64,000 bases of DNA from JADJOM01 sp046327715 (GTDB lineage: Bacteria; Gemmatimonadota; Gemmatimonadetes; Gemmatimonadales; GWC2-71-9), in assembly GCA_046327715.1 (NCBI GenBank), contig JAXLXY010000002.1:1-64000 (forward strand). The letters run 5' to 3'. The position numbers were made by a program, and so were the translations under genes. A model generated the notes under the pieces. The model searched no databases. It was not told where the DNA came from and worked only from the letters and a program-made list of their open reading frames with translations. Positions 24,760 through 35,949 of the stretch are shown piece after piece (within the stretch, counting starts at the first letter, position 1; every line of letters begins with the position of its first letter).

Positions 24760-25433
24760 GGGCTCACCCGCTGCCAGAGGGTGATCTCGGTGCGCCAGCC
24801 CTCGCGCTGCCGCCGGGCGAACGAGGCCCGCAGCGGCGGGCTCTGCTTGTGCGCCTCGAGGGCGGCGGCATCCTGCCAGACCTCGTGTCGCAGGAAGTCA
24901 TCCGGGTGTTCCACGGAGCGATAGAGGTCGTAGCGCAGCGCCCCGGGCTCGGCGCGGGTCGGTGCGCTGAGCGAGCGCAGGTGGGCCTCGAGGCTGTCAC
25001 CCTGACCCGGCAACCCGTGCACGAAGGTGAACGCCGTGAGCGGGGCGGGCGCGCCCATGCCCAGGGCGGTGGTGTCCCGAAGCTCCACCAGGATCCCGTG
25101 GGCGTCGGTGTCCCCGATGTTCTCCGGCGCGTGCATCACCGCGTCGCTGTAGAGGACGTCCCCGGCCCGGGTCTCCCGGATCCGGCTGGTGCCGTCCGGC
25201 AGCGTGAACCGGATGCGGAAGCCGGTCAGCACGTAGAGCACGTGCGCGGGGTGCCGGTGCATGGCCTCCCGGGCACCGCGGCGGAGCTGGAAGTCGAGCA
25301 CCCGGACCCGTGGATTCTCCACGAGCACACGGTAGTTGTCCGGGTAGAGCGGTACCGGGTCCTGGGCGGCGAGCGGCCCGGCGCCGCCGAGCAGGGCCGC
25401 CGCCACGAGGACGCGGGTCATGGTCGATCGCAT
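24756..25433 (-). CDS. Secreted cupin fused to an ABM-like (antibiotic biosynthesis monooxygenase) domain
   Basis: 225 aa. Signal peptide to about residue 24 (GGAGPLAAQ). Cupin core about 30-125: VLDFQLRRGAREAMHRHPAH (metal His), YVLTGFRIRFTLPDGT, ILVELRD. The C-terminal part about 132-220 has the ABM/EthD ferredoxin-like order (FTFVHGLPGQGDSLEAHLRS, ALRYDLYRSVEHPDDFLRHE, DAAALEAHKQSPPLRASFAR). ABM folds act on quinone-like or polycyclic substrates, or serve as small binding domains. The fusion is unusual. Shine-Dalgarno GAGGAG lies about 9 bases before the first ATG, so that start is preferred to the one four codons later. Confidence 0.82.
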   Translation of the reverse strand: MRSTMTRVLVAAALLGGAGPLAAQDPVPLYPDNYRVLVENPRVRVLDFQLRRGAREAMHRHPAHVLYVLTGFRIRFTLPDGTSRIRETRAGDVLYSDAVMHAPENIGDTDAHGILVELRDTTALGMGAPAPLTAFTFVHGLPGQGDSLEAHLRSLSAPTRAEPGALRYDLYRSVEHPDDFLRHEVWQDAAALEAHKQSPPLRASFARRQREGWRTEITLWQRVSP

Positions 25434-25446
25434 GGGGTGGGTCTCC

Positions 25447-27087
25447 TCAGCGGATGGCGGCGGTGGCGCCGGTGAACGGCACGCTGCCCGGCAGCTCCAG
25501 CCGCAGGCGATAGAGCCCGGTGCTGGCCGTGATGTAGAGCGTACGCAGGTCGGCGTCGCCCCAGGCGAAGTTGGCCACGTGCTCCGGCAGCGTCACCGTG
25601 CCGAGGTGCCGGCCATCCGGGGCCAGGATGTAGATCCCCTCGGGACCGGCGGCGTAGACGTTGCCGCGCACATCGACCTTGAGCCCGTCCCAGGCGTCGT
25701 CCCCCGGCACCGTCCGGGTGATGTCGAAGAACACCCGCCCGTTGGCGAGCGTCCCGTCCTCCCGCACGTCGTAGCGCATGATCACCTTCCGCGCCGGGTC
25801 CCAGTTGTCCACGTACAGGGTCCGCTCATCGGGGGAGAAGGCGAGCCCGTTGGGGCCCCGCAACTCCCGGGTGAGCAGCGTGACGTGCCCGTCCTGAAGC
25901 CGGTAGACTCCGCTCCAGGGGGTCTCCATGGTCGGGTCCTCGAACACCCCGGGCAGCCCGAACGGCGGGTCGGTGAAGTAGAGGCTCCCGTCCGACCGGT
26001 AGACCAGGTCGTTGGGGCTGTTGAGGCGCCGCCCCTCGAACCGGTCGGCGAGCACCGTCAGCGCGCCGGTGCGCTCCACGCGCAGCACCCGGCGGTTGCC
26101 GTGCTGGTTGATCACCAGCCGGCCCTCCCGGTCGAGCGTCAGGCCGTTGGAGCCCGGCTGGTGGTACCGACCGATGTCCACGCCGGCGTAGCCGCTCTTG
26201 GTGCGGTACACGCTCACCTGGCCCTCGGGACTCCATCGGTAGATCGTGTTGGTGTTGGGGTCGCTGAACAGCAGGTAGCCCCCGTCCGCCACCCACACCG
26301 GCCCCTCCACGAACTCGAACCCGCCCGCGAGCCGCTCGGCCTGGGCCCCGGGAGCCAGCACGTCCTCGAGCCTGCGGTCGAGCCGGGTGATCCGGGTGGC
26401 TATCGGCGTCCCGACGCGCGCGGCCTCGGCCGGAAGGAAGTCCAGCGTGGCCGACCGGATCCAGATGAAGTTGGCCGGCGGGTTGGACACCGGCGCGTTC
26501 ATGCCGAAGATGGCGAGCTGGAACTGCTGCCCCGGGCGGGCATCCCGCGTGAGGACCACCCGGTTGGGGGCGTTGAAGCCCTTCACCAGCTGGCCGCCGG
26601 CCTGGCCCAGCACCACCGGAAGCGCGCCGTTCACCCAGACCTCGGCGTAGTCGTCGACGACCAGCTCGAAGACGATCGTCATCCCCGTGGGGTCGAGCGC
26701 GCCGACCCGTGCCGGGACGGTCACGTTGATCCGGTACCAGTTGAAGGACAACCGGCCATGCCCGCGACGGACCGCAATCGACTCCGCCGGGATCACCGGC
26801 CAGGCGCCGTCATCGAACGCGGCCGGTCCGGCATGCGGCGTGATGTCATGGGTGCGGTTGGGCGCGCCGCTGGCCCGAAGGTCCGGACCGGGCTCGTGGT
26901 GGTCCACCTCCACGAACCCCGCGTCGCTGTAGCGCCACTGGGCCTGCACCAGCGCCGCGCCGTCGCTGGTGCCCAGGTCGATGATGGCCGCCGGCTTGCC
27001 ATAGGGCGCGTCACCGGTGACCTGCGCCCCCAGGGCCATGGGGGCGGCGAGGAGCACGGCGGCCAGCCGCAGGATCGAGGGACGCAT
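25447..27087 (-). CDS. Secreted SMP-30/gluconolactonase with N-terminal jelly-roll domain
   Basis: 546 aa, about 200 longer than a standard lactonase. Signal peptide to LGAQ, then residues about 25-205 form a galactose-binding-like jelly roll (WYRINVTVPARVGALDP, FELVVDDYAEVWVNGALPVV, QFQLAIFGMNAP). The SMP-30 propeller follows (FVEGPVWVADGGYLLFSD, GSNGLTLDREGRLVINQHGN, NSPNDLVYRSDGSLYFTDPP, DDAWDGLKVDVRG). Probably a periplasmic lactonase whose added domain binds a sugar chain. It lies 2 bases after the GlcG/HbpS-cupin gene and 13 before the cupin-ABM gene. Confidence 0.9.
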   Translation of the reverse strand: MRPSILRLAAVLLAAPMALGAQVTGDAPYGKPAAIIDLGTSDGAALVQAQWRYSDAGFVEVDHHEPGPDLRASGAPNRTHDITPHAGPAAFDDGAWPVIPAESIAVRRGHGRLSFNWYRINVTVPARVGALDPTGMTIVFELVVDDYAEVWVNGALPVVLGQAGGQLVKGFNAPNRVVLTRDARPGQQFQLAIFGMNAPVSNPPANFIWIRSATLDFLPAEAARVGTPIATRITRLDRRLEDVLAPGAQAERLAGGFEFVEGPVWVADGGYLLFSDPNTNTIYRWSPEGQVSVYRTKSGYAGVDIGRYHQPGSNGLTLDREGRLVINQHGNRRVLRVERTGALTVLADRFEGRRLNSPNDLVYRSDGSLYFTDPPFGLPGVFEDPTMETPWSGVYRLQDGHVTLLTRELRGPNGLAFSPDERTLYVDNWDPARKVIMRYDVREDGTLANGRVFFDITRTVPGDDAWDGLKVDVRGNVYAAGPEGIYILAPDGRHLGTVTLPEHVANFAWGDADLRTLYITASTGLYRLRLELPGSVPFTGATAAIR

Positions 27088-27089
27088 GC

Positions 27090-27959
27090 CTACCGCACCT
27101 TGACCACGTAGTAGGTGAGCGGGCCCTGCACCTCCTGGAACCAGTGCGGCGTGCCGTTGGGCACGGTGATCACGTCGCCCCGACCGATGTGACGGGCCTG
27201 GCCCCCGTCGATGCCGTCGCCCCGGATCTCGTTGGGCTCGGTCGTCTTCCCGCCCACGACCGTCCCGCCGGTCACCAGCGTCGCCGAGCCGTCGAGCACG
27301 TAGATCACGTCGGTGTCGAGCGCGTGGACCTCCGCCTGGCCGGCCTTCTCGCGACGGCTGGCGTGCACCATGTAGTTCCGCCCCGTGCCGTCGAGCAGCA
27401 CGCTGCCGCGCTGGAAGGCGGCCCGGACCTCGTCCCGGCTGAAATAGCTGACCTCCGGCTGGTGGGTGGGGGCGGCGGCCGACACCCGGGCGGTCACGCC
27501 CGCCGCGCCGGCCAGCGCCACCTCCTCGTCCTCCTGCGCGCTGGCGGCGCCGCTCACGCCGACCGCGCCCACGATCTCGCCGTCGAGGACGATCGGCACG
27601 CCCCCGATGAGCGGGGTGAAGTCCACCGTCGTCATGGCGGTGCGGCCCTTGTTGATCAGCTCCTCGAACACCCGGGTGGGCTTCTTGAACAGCGCCGCGG
27701 TGCGGGCCTTGCCGATCGAGATGTTCGCCCCGGCGGCGAAGGTGCCATCGAGCCGCTCCAGCGCCATCAGGTTGCCGCCGTCATCCACCACCGCGATGAC
27801 GCCGGTTCCCGCGCGGGTGCGGGCAAAGGCGGCCGCGGCCGCGATCACGTTGCGGGCCCCCTCGAGGGTCAGGGAGCGGTGCTGGGCCACCTGCGCGGTG
27901 GCGGGGGCGGCGAAGCCGCCCAGGACCAGGCCGAGCACGGCCAGTCGGGTCATGCGCAT
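27090..27959 (-). CDS. Secreted GlcG/HbpS-like domain fused to a cupin
   Basis: 289 aa. Signal peptide (MRMTRLAVLGLVLGG ... ATAQ). Residues about 28-160 are a GlcG/HbpS fold: LTLEGARNVIAAAAAFA, GVIAVVDDGGNLMALERLDG, SIGKARTAALFKKPTR, GVPIVLDGEIVGAVGVSGA. Residues about 190-289 are a cupin (DTDVIYVLDGSATLVTGG, RGDVITVPNGTPHWFQEV, TYYVVKV). HbpS binds haem extracellularly and senses redox state; GlcG is of unknown role in glycolate operons. First gene of the sugar cassette, with GGGAGG 6 bases before the ATG. It may be a ligand sensor or small-molecule enzyme. Confidence 0.87.
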   Translation of the reverse strand: MRMTRLAVLGLVLGGFAAPATAQVAQHRSLTLEGARNVIAAAAAFARTRAGTGVIAVVDDGGNLMALERLDGTFAAGANISIGKARTAALFKKPTRVFEELINKGRTAMTTVDFTPLIGGVPIVLDGEIVGAVGVSGAASAQEDEEVALAGAAGVTARVSAAAPTHQPEVSYFSRDEVRAAFQRGSVLLDGTGRNYMVHASRREKAGQAEVHALDTDVIYVLDGSATLVTGGTVVGGKTTEPNEIRGDGIDGGQARHIGRGDVITVPNGTPHWFQEVQGPLTYYVVKVR

Positions 27960-27980
27960 GGGATCCTCCCGGAAACACGA

Positions 27981-28008
27981 CCGCCGGCCGGGAGCGCCCG
28001 ACCGGCGG
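27981..28008 (-). terminator. Hairpin after the DM13-like gene
   Basis: 11 paired bases with one internal mismatch (27981-27992 with 27997-28008), AGCG loop, between the DM13-like gene stop (28024) and the cassette's first gene, so the cassette probably has its own promoter. Confidence 0.55.
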
Positions 28009-28023
28009 AGTGCCAGTGACAGG

Positions 28024-28413
28024 TTACTTGACGATGGTGTCGAAGCTGGTCTCGCCCAGCAGCACTTCGGCGAAGGAGCACCACACCTGCACCTTGGCCA
28101 CGTCCTTGATGTAGGCCGGCAGGGTGATCATGCGGTTGGTCTTGTCGCCCTTGATGCGGAACTGGTTGAGCAGGTACGTGTTGCCCTTCGAGTCGACGAT
28201 CTGCCAGCTCGGCGCCGGGGTGTCGGGGATGACGAAGTCATCGGACACCTTGAGCGTGATGCGGCCGGCGTCCACCGTGGCGGTGACGGTGCCGGTGTTG
28301 GCCTTGACGCCCATGAACGGCTTGCTGGTGAAGCTCTTCGGCGCGTAGGTGGCCGCGGTCGTCATCCCGACCAGGGTCACCAGCATCGCGACAGCCGCGA
28401 ACATCCTGCGCAT
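28024..28413 (-). CDS. Small secreted protein, possibly DM13-like
   Basis: 129 aa. Signal peptide (MRRMFAAVAMLVTLVGMTTA), then an all-beta domain: SKPFMGVKANTGTVTATVDA, ITLKVSDDFVIPDTPAPSWQ, ITLPAYIKDVAKVQVWCSFA, VLLGETSF. The order of strands and the single Cys near the end recall DM13 domains, proposed to carry electrons through that Cys; this match is tentative. GGAGG stands about 5 bases before this ATG, so an ATG nine codons upstream is less likely. It lies between the aquaporin gene and the sugar cassette. Confidence 0.65.
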   Translation of the reverse strand: MRRMFAAVAMLVTLVGMTTAATYAPKSFTSKPFMGVKANTGTVTATVDAGRITLKVSDDFVIPDTPAPSWQIVDSKGNTYLLNQFRIKGDKTNRMITLPAYIKDVAKVQVWCSFAEVLLGETSFDTIVK

Positions 28414-28507
28414 TGCATCCTCCGGAGTGTGGTCTCGCACCGGCCCCCTGCCGGTGCCGCTTGGCCTGCACCGCGATAATGCCGGTGCCCCCGGATCGGT
28501 TCCCGCC

Positions 28508-29290
28508 TCAGCCGGCGTGATGCTCGCAGAAGATGCAGCGCACCGTGTCCACGTGGTGCAGCTTCGCGCACAGGCGCGCGCGCGGGCCCCGCAGCCGCAG
28601 GAACACCTCCGCCGCGGCGAGCATCCCGAGCCCCGGCGCCAGGAAGTAGATCCACCACCCCGTCCAGGTGCCGGCGTACGCCGCCGACCCCACGGTGCGC
28701 GCCGGGTTCATGCTCATCCCCGAATAGGGCGACTCGACGGTGATGTAGAGGCCCACCAGCAGCGCCGCGCACACGCCCGTGTAGCGGGCCAGCGAAGGCG
28801 TGGCAGCGACGTGCAGCACCACGAGCATCAGGACGAATGCGATGAGCAGCTCCGCCAGCAGCGCGACCAGCGCGCCCGACGGCCCCGGGACGGTCGCCAC
28901 GTAGTTGACCGCCGGGTCTGCCAGCCGGCCGCCGAAGATCAGTGCCGCCACGCCGGTGCCCGCCAGCGCGCCGGCAAACTGGGCCAGCACATAGCCCGGC
29001 ACGTCGCCGGGGGCCACCTTGCCCAGGCGGAAGAACGTGAGCGTGACCGCGGGGTTGAGGTGCGCTCCCGAGCGCTGGCCCCACGGGCCGTAGACGTTCA
29101 CCAGCAGCGTCAGCGCCATCGCCGCGCCCATGGCCAGGTTGCGGCCGAACAGCCCGGGCAGCCGGTGCACCACGGGCGAGCCGGGATGGAAGAACAGCAC
29201 CGCAAACCCGCAGGCCGACACCATGAAGAGCCCGAGCCCGAACGCCTCCGCGAGGTACTCGGGAAGGTGGGCCCGCCACCGGGGCATCAT
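28508..29290 (-). CDS. MIP-family aquaporin/glycerol facilitator
   Basis: 260 aa with six membrane helices. The two half-membrane pore loops are clear: SGAHLNPAVTL and SGMSMNPARTVGS. It conducts water or small neutral solutes such as glycerol; selectivity is not certain. The C-terminus is odd for a MIP protein: after the last helix comes KLHHVDTVRCIFCEHHAG, a CxxC/His tail that could bind metal. It overlaps the debranching enzyme stop by four bases, so water or polyol flux seems tied to glucan turnover and osmotic stress (inference). Confidence 0.9.
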   Translation of the reverse strand: MMPRWRAHLPEYLAEAFGLGLFMVSACGFAVLFFHPGSPVVHRLPGLFGRNLAMGAAMALTLLVNVYGPWGQRSGAHLNPAVTLTFFRLGKVAPGDVPGYVLAQFAGALAGTGVAALIFGGRLADPAVNYVATVPGPSGALVALLAELLIAFVLMLVVLHVAATPSLARYTGVCAALLVGLYITVESPYSGMSMNPARTVGSAAYAGTWTGWWIYFLAPGLGMLAAAEVFLRLRGPRARLCAKLHHVDTVRCIFCEHHAG

Positions 29291-31218
29291 CGGGCGCCGC
29301 CCGGCGGCGCCAGCACCACCCGATCGAGCCGGAGCAGCTCACCCATGGACCACGCCTGGAAGGGGCACCCGCGGGGCGTGAACGGGGCCTCCGCGTCGGC
29401 GATCTCGGCCAGGTGCCCGAGGCCAAGCCGGGTGAGCTGCCCCAGGAGCGGCGCAAGGAACCGGCCCCGCGCCTCGGCCCGCGCGGCCGGGGTGTCGCCG
29501 CGCACCCGCACCCACGCCTCGATGAAGGGGCCGGCCAGCCAGGGCCAGACGGTGCCCTGGTGATAGGCGCCGTCCCGCTCCACCGGCCCGCCCACGTACC
29601 GCGGCCGATAGCCCGGCGCACCGGGGTCCAGGCTCCGCAACCCCATCGGCGTCCACAGCCGCTGCTCCACCAGGTCGAGCAGCGCGCGCCCGCGCGCGGG
29701 CTCGAGCACGGGCCAGGGCAGTCCACCCAGCGCCAGCACCTGGTTGGGCCGGAAGGCATCATCCACCGCACCGGGCACGTGGTCCGCATCCACCACGTCG
29801 GCCAGGTAGCCTCCCGCCTGCCAGAACCGCGCGCCGAAGGCGTCGGTGGCGCGCTCGGCGATCGGGCCCCAGCGCGCGTTCGCCCGCGCGCCGATCCGCA
29901 GCGCATTGATCCACAGCGCCTGGATCTCCACCGGCTTGCCGATCCGCGGCGTCACCACCCACTCGCCAACCCGGGCATCCATCCAGGTGAGCTGCACCCC
30001 GGGCGTTCCCGCGGCCAGCAGGCCGTCCGCATCCATGCGGATCCCGTAGCGCGTGCCGCGCGCATGGCCGTCCAGGATGGCCTCGATCGCGGTGAGCAGC
30101 CGCTGCCGCTCCGCGGCGGGCACCCGCCCCCGGGCTTCGAGGTATTCGTGCACCGCCACCACGTACCACAGCGAGGCGTCGACCGTGTTGAACTCGGGCT
30201 GGTCGCCGCCCTCGACGAAGCGATTCGGCAGCATCCCCTCGGACACCTGCCCCGCCCATTCCCGCAGGATGTCGCGGGCATCGTCGAGCCGCCCGGTGGC
30301 CAGGCAGAGGCCCCGGAGGGCAATGAACGTGTCACGCCCCCAGTCGGTGAACCAGGGATACCCCGCGATGATCGTCTTCCCGGACCCGCGGCGCACGAGG
30401 TACTGGTCGCCCGCGCGGGCCAGTGGATCGCCCAGCGCCGCGCGCCGGGTGGCCTCCGTGTCGATCAGCCGGGCACCAAGCGTGGCGGCCCGGCTCCGCC
30501 CCGGGGCCACGTGGCCCTCGATGCCCTCGGCGAGCAGCACCCAGACCGCCTCGCCGCCGGCAAGGTCCCAGCACAGCTCCCCCGGTGACCACAGGTCCAT
30601 CCGGTGTTCGAAGCCGCGCTCCCGCTCCTCCGCGAGCAGGAAGTTGCGATACCACTGCGGATCGTGGCGGTAGGCCGCGGCCGCGAGGCTCAGCACCGGC
30701 GGCAGCCCCGGGTACGGATGCCACCGCACCCGTTCGCCTTCGACCACGGCCTCGGCGCGGAGCACCGGATTCTCGTGGTGCAGCGCATGGCTGTCCCGTC
30801 CCGAGAGGAGTGGCCGCAGCACCAGGCGCCCGGCCCGCCCGGCATCGTTCGCGCGCCAGCGCAGCACCGCCGCGGGGCGCTCGTGCGGCAGCACCAGTTC
30901 CAGCGTGATCTCGACGTCACGGTCAAGCCGCCAGGTCCAGCGCGGCCAGGGAGCGTGCGCAAAGGCCGCCAGCCGCGTGTGCCCGTCGGGATGGAACACC
31001 TCGGGCGCATAGTGCTGCGTGGAGAGGGGGGTTCGGACGCCCTCCCGCTCGTACCACGCCTCGAAGCCGTCCACCAGCACCGCGCGGCGCGAGGGCACCT
31101 CGATCGCCGGCGTGAGCAGGCCGTGGTAGCGCCGGGTGCGCCAGCCACCGACGGTCCCGCTCGCAAACCCGCCGAGGCCGTCGGTTTCCAGCCATTCCGC
31201 CTCGAACGCCGGGGTCAT
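29287..31218 (-). CDS. Glycogen-debranching enzyme (amylo-alpha-1,6-glucosidase, GH133-like)
   Basis: 643 aa. N-terminal beta domain of the bacterial/archaeal GDE type (WLETDGLGGFASGTVGGWRT, RRYHGLL) and a C-terminal alpha-helical barrel with AGYPWFTDWGRDTFIALRGL carrying the catalytic Asp, FNTVDASLWYV, and GAYHQGTVWPWLAGPFIEAW with a catalytic Glu. It removes alpha-1,6 branch glucose from glycogen-like polymers in the cytoplasm. Its ATG overlaps the SDR stop and its stop overlaps the aquaporin start. The usual length of the family fits. Confidence 0.92.
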   Translation of the reverse strand: MTPAFEAEWLETDGLGGFASGTVGGWRTRRYHGLLTPAIEVPSRRAVLVDGFEAWYEREGVRTPLSTQHYAPEVFHPDGHTRLAAFAHAPWPRWTWRLDRDVEITLELVLPHERPAAVLRWRANDAGRAGRLVLRPLLSGRDSHALHHENPVLRAEAVVEGERVRWHPYPGLPPVLSLAAAAYRHDPQWYRNFLLAEERERGFEHRMDLWSPGELCWDLAGGEAVWVLLAEGIEGHVAPGRSRAATLGARLIDTEATRRAALGDPLARAGDQYLVRRGSGKTIIAGYPWFTDWGRDTFIALRGLCLATGRLDDARDILREWAGQVSEGMLPNRFVEGGDQPEFNTVDASLWYVVAVHEYLEARGRVPAAERQRLLTAIEAILDGHARGTRYGIRMDADGLLAAGTPGVQLTWMDARVGEWVVTPRIGKPVEIQALWINALRIGARANARWGPIAERATDAFGARFWQAGGYLADVVDADHVPGAVDDAFRPNQVLALGGLPWPVLEPARGRALLDLVEQRLWTPMGLRSLDPGAPGYRPRYVGGPVERDGAYHQGTVWPWLAGPFIEAWVRVRGDTPAARAEARGRFLAPLLGQLTRLGLGHLAEIADAEAPFTPRGCPFQAWSMGELLRLDRVVLAPPGGAR

Positions 31219-32019
31219 CCGCCCTCCTCGAAGCCGGGATACAGGGTCATGCCCCCATCCACGAAAAGCGTGGTCCCGGTGACGTAGTCGGCCTGGTCGG
31301 ACACCAGCCAGGCGGCGGCGTGCCCCAGGTCCTCCGGTTCGCCGATGCGCCGGTACGGCACCAGCCGCATCAGCGCGGCGTAGGCCTCGGGCGTCTCCCA
31401 GGCGGCGCGGTTGATCGGCGTCCGGATGGCGCCCGGCGCCAGGCCCATCACCCGGATGCCCTCGGCGGCGTACTCCTGGGCGATGCTCTTCATCAGGAGG
31501 CTCACGCCCCCCTTCGAGGCGGCGTAGTTGGCGTGCCCCGCCCAGGGGATCACCTCATGCACCGAGCTCACGCACAGGATCTTGCCCAGCGCCCGCGAGC
31601 GCGCCGGCTCCGGGCCGCGGCGCCGGAACTCCCGCACGGCCTCCCGGGCGCACAGGAACTGGCCCGTGAGGTTCACGTCGATCACCCGCTGCCACTGGGC
31701 CAGGGTCATCTCGTGCAGGGGCGCGTCCTGTTGCAGGCCGGCATTGTTGACCAGGATGTCGAGGCTCCCGAACGCCTCGCGCACGCCGGCGAACAGGGCC
31801 GTCACGTCGGCCTCGCGTCCCACGTCCGCGCGGATGGCCACCGCGCGGCGGCCGCGCGCCCGGATCTGGCCAACCACCGCCTCTGCCGCCTCGGCCGCGG
31901 AGGAGTAGTTGATGGCCACGTCGGCGCCGGCGTCGGCCAGGGCCAGGGCGATGGCCCGGCCGATGCCGGAGCTCGCCCCCGTCACCAGGGCCCGCTGGCC
32001 CTCGAGGGGCACCGACCGG

Positions 32020-32033
<14 letters not shown>
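31215..32033 (-). CDS. Short-chain dehydrogenase/reductase, glucose-1-dehydrogenase-like
   Basis: 272 aa SDR. ALVTGASSGIGRAIALAL cofactor loop, LVNNAG, catalytic Ser in CVSSVHEVIPWAGHANYAAS with YAASK, and PGAIRTPIN. The segment HEVIPWAGHANYAASKGG and the C-terminus YVTGTTLFVDGGMTLYPGF closely resemble Bacillus-type glucose 1-dehydrogenases. Start is the ATG overlapping the GH63-like gene by 14 bases; an earlier in-frame ATG adds an Arg/Pro-rich stretch and is rejected. It could oxidise glucose freed by the neighbouring glucosidases. Substrate by family only. Confidence 0.87.
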
Positions 32034-34725
<2,692 letters not shown>

Positions 34726-34876
34726 GTCCCCTCCGCTTGCCTCGCGCCGCGCCCGGGCAACCTGCCCATGGCTGTGCGCGCTCAACGCGGCGGGTGCCCC
34801 GGAGGTTCCCGCTACCATCCTGCCCCAGCCGCTGTAGGTTAGGGGATCCCCACCCCCCTCGACCGGGACGGCCATC

Positions 34877-35683
34877 ATGATCCGGATCGTGCGTCGCGAC
34901 ACCGGGGCGCTCCTGCTCGAACTCCCCGGCGACACCCTGGCCGGGGTGGCGCTGCCCGATGCCGTGCTGCTGTATGCCGAGCTGCCCGGCGCGGACTTCA
35001 GCGGCGCCCGGCTCCGGGGCGCCGACTTCTGCTCCGCCAACCTCGAGGGCGCCCGCTTCGACGGCGCCGACCTCCGCGGCGCCGACCTGAGCGGGGCCTG
35101 CCTGCGATCGGCGAGCCTTTGCGGCGCGCGCCTCACCGATGCCCGCCTCCTGGGCACCGACCTGAGTGGCGCCAGCTTCCGTGGCGCGGACCTGGGCCGC
35201 ACCAGCTTCAAGCTGGCGGGGGCCGCCACGGCGCCCGCGGATTTCCGCGACGCGCGGATGGCGCGGAGCGGCCTCGACCACACCACCTTCGCGGGCTGCG
35301 ACCTGTCCGGCGCGGATCTCTCGGAGGCTCACCTGGGCGGGGCCAACTGGGCGGGAGCCACTCTACGGGGGGCAACGCTCACGGGGGCACTGCTGGAAGG
35401 CACCAATCTCTCCGGCGCGGACCTGACCCACGCCGACCTCACCCACGCCGTGCTGCACCGGGCCGACCTCACCGGCGCCCGGCTGGCCGATGCCACCCTG
35501 GGGTACACGGTCATGGCGGCCGTGCCGAGTCTGTCGCTGGCCGTCGGGCTCGAGGCCACCAGCCATGCGGCCGATTCCTCGCTTGACCTCGCCACGCTGG
35601 CGGGCCTGGCGAGCCGCCTGCCGGCGGTCTTCCTCGAAGGGCTGGGCGTGGCCGAGGCGGTGCTGCGACGCCTCGAGGGCTAG
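34877..35683 (+). CDS. Pentapeptide-repeat protein
   Basis: 268 aa. After about 35 residues, repeated A(D/N)LxG-type pentapeptides (GADFSGARLRGADFCSANLE, GADLRGADLSGACLRSASL, GTNLSGADLTHADLTHAVL) run to about residue 215, forming a right-handed quadrilateral beta-helix; the tail is alpha-helical. Some such proteins mimic DNA and protect gyrase, most are uncharacterised. No transmembrane segment. Divergent from the glucosidase gene; its TAG overlaps the convergent anti-sigma gene stop. Confidence 0.9.
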   Translation: MIRIVRRDTGALLLELPGDTLAGVALPDAVLLYAELPGADFSGARLRGADFCSANLEGARFDGADLRGADLSGACLRSASLCGARLTDARLLGTDLSGASFRGADLGRTSFKLAGAATAPADFRDARMARSGLDHTTFAGCDLSGADLSEAHLGGANWAGATLRGATLTGALLEGTNLSGADLTHADLTHAVLHRADLTGARLADATLGYTVMAAVPSLSLAVGLEATSHAADSSLDLATLAGLASRLPAVFLEGLGVAEAVLRRLEG

Positions 35684-35949
35684 CCGGAGCGGCCCGGCCC
35701 GCCCTCGGCGGCGAGGCGCGCGGTGATCCGTGCCATCAGGCCCTCGGGCACGGCCAGCCGCTGCAGCTTCTGCCGCACCCCCTGCAGGACCCCCTGCTCG
35801 AACCGGTACTCGGCGGCACAGGCGGCACAGGTTTCCATGTGCACCCGCACCAGGTGCAGCTCATCCGGGGTCAGCTCCCGGTCGAGGTAGTCGTCGAGCC
35901 GGGCGAAGACCTCCTCGCAGGTGAAGCGGTCGGGCGGATGGATACTCAT
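35680..35949 (-). CDS. Zinc-finger anti-sigma factor (ZAS type)
   Basis: 89 aa. Motif HMETCAAC (HxxxCxxC) with an upstream helix (EEVFARLDDYLDRELTPDEL) is the zinc-binding anti-sigma domain of RsrA/ChrR-type proteins. No membrane segment, so it is a soluble regulator that probably releases its sigma factor on oxidation or another cytoplasmic signal. The ATG overlaps the stop of the sigma gene (ATGA), the classic sigma/anti-sigma arrangement. A longer in-frame start would only read the sigma gene's end in another frame. Confidence 0.88.
   Translation of the reverse strand: MSIHPPDRFTCEEVFARLDDYLDRELTPDELHLVRVHMETCAACAAEYRFEQGVLQGVRQKLQRLAVPEGLMARITARLAAEGGPGRSG

Noticed and set aside
28437..28488. 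Riboswitch or attenuator in the leader of the DM13-like gene
   Set aside because: Only short GGTGCC-type repeats and an 8-bp hairpin; no known aptamer pattern is visible.
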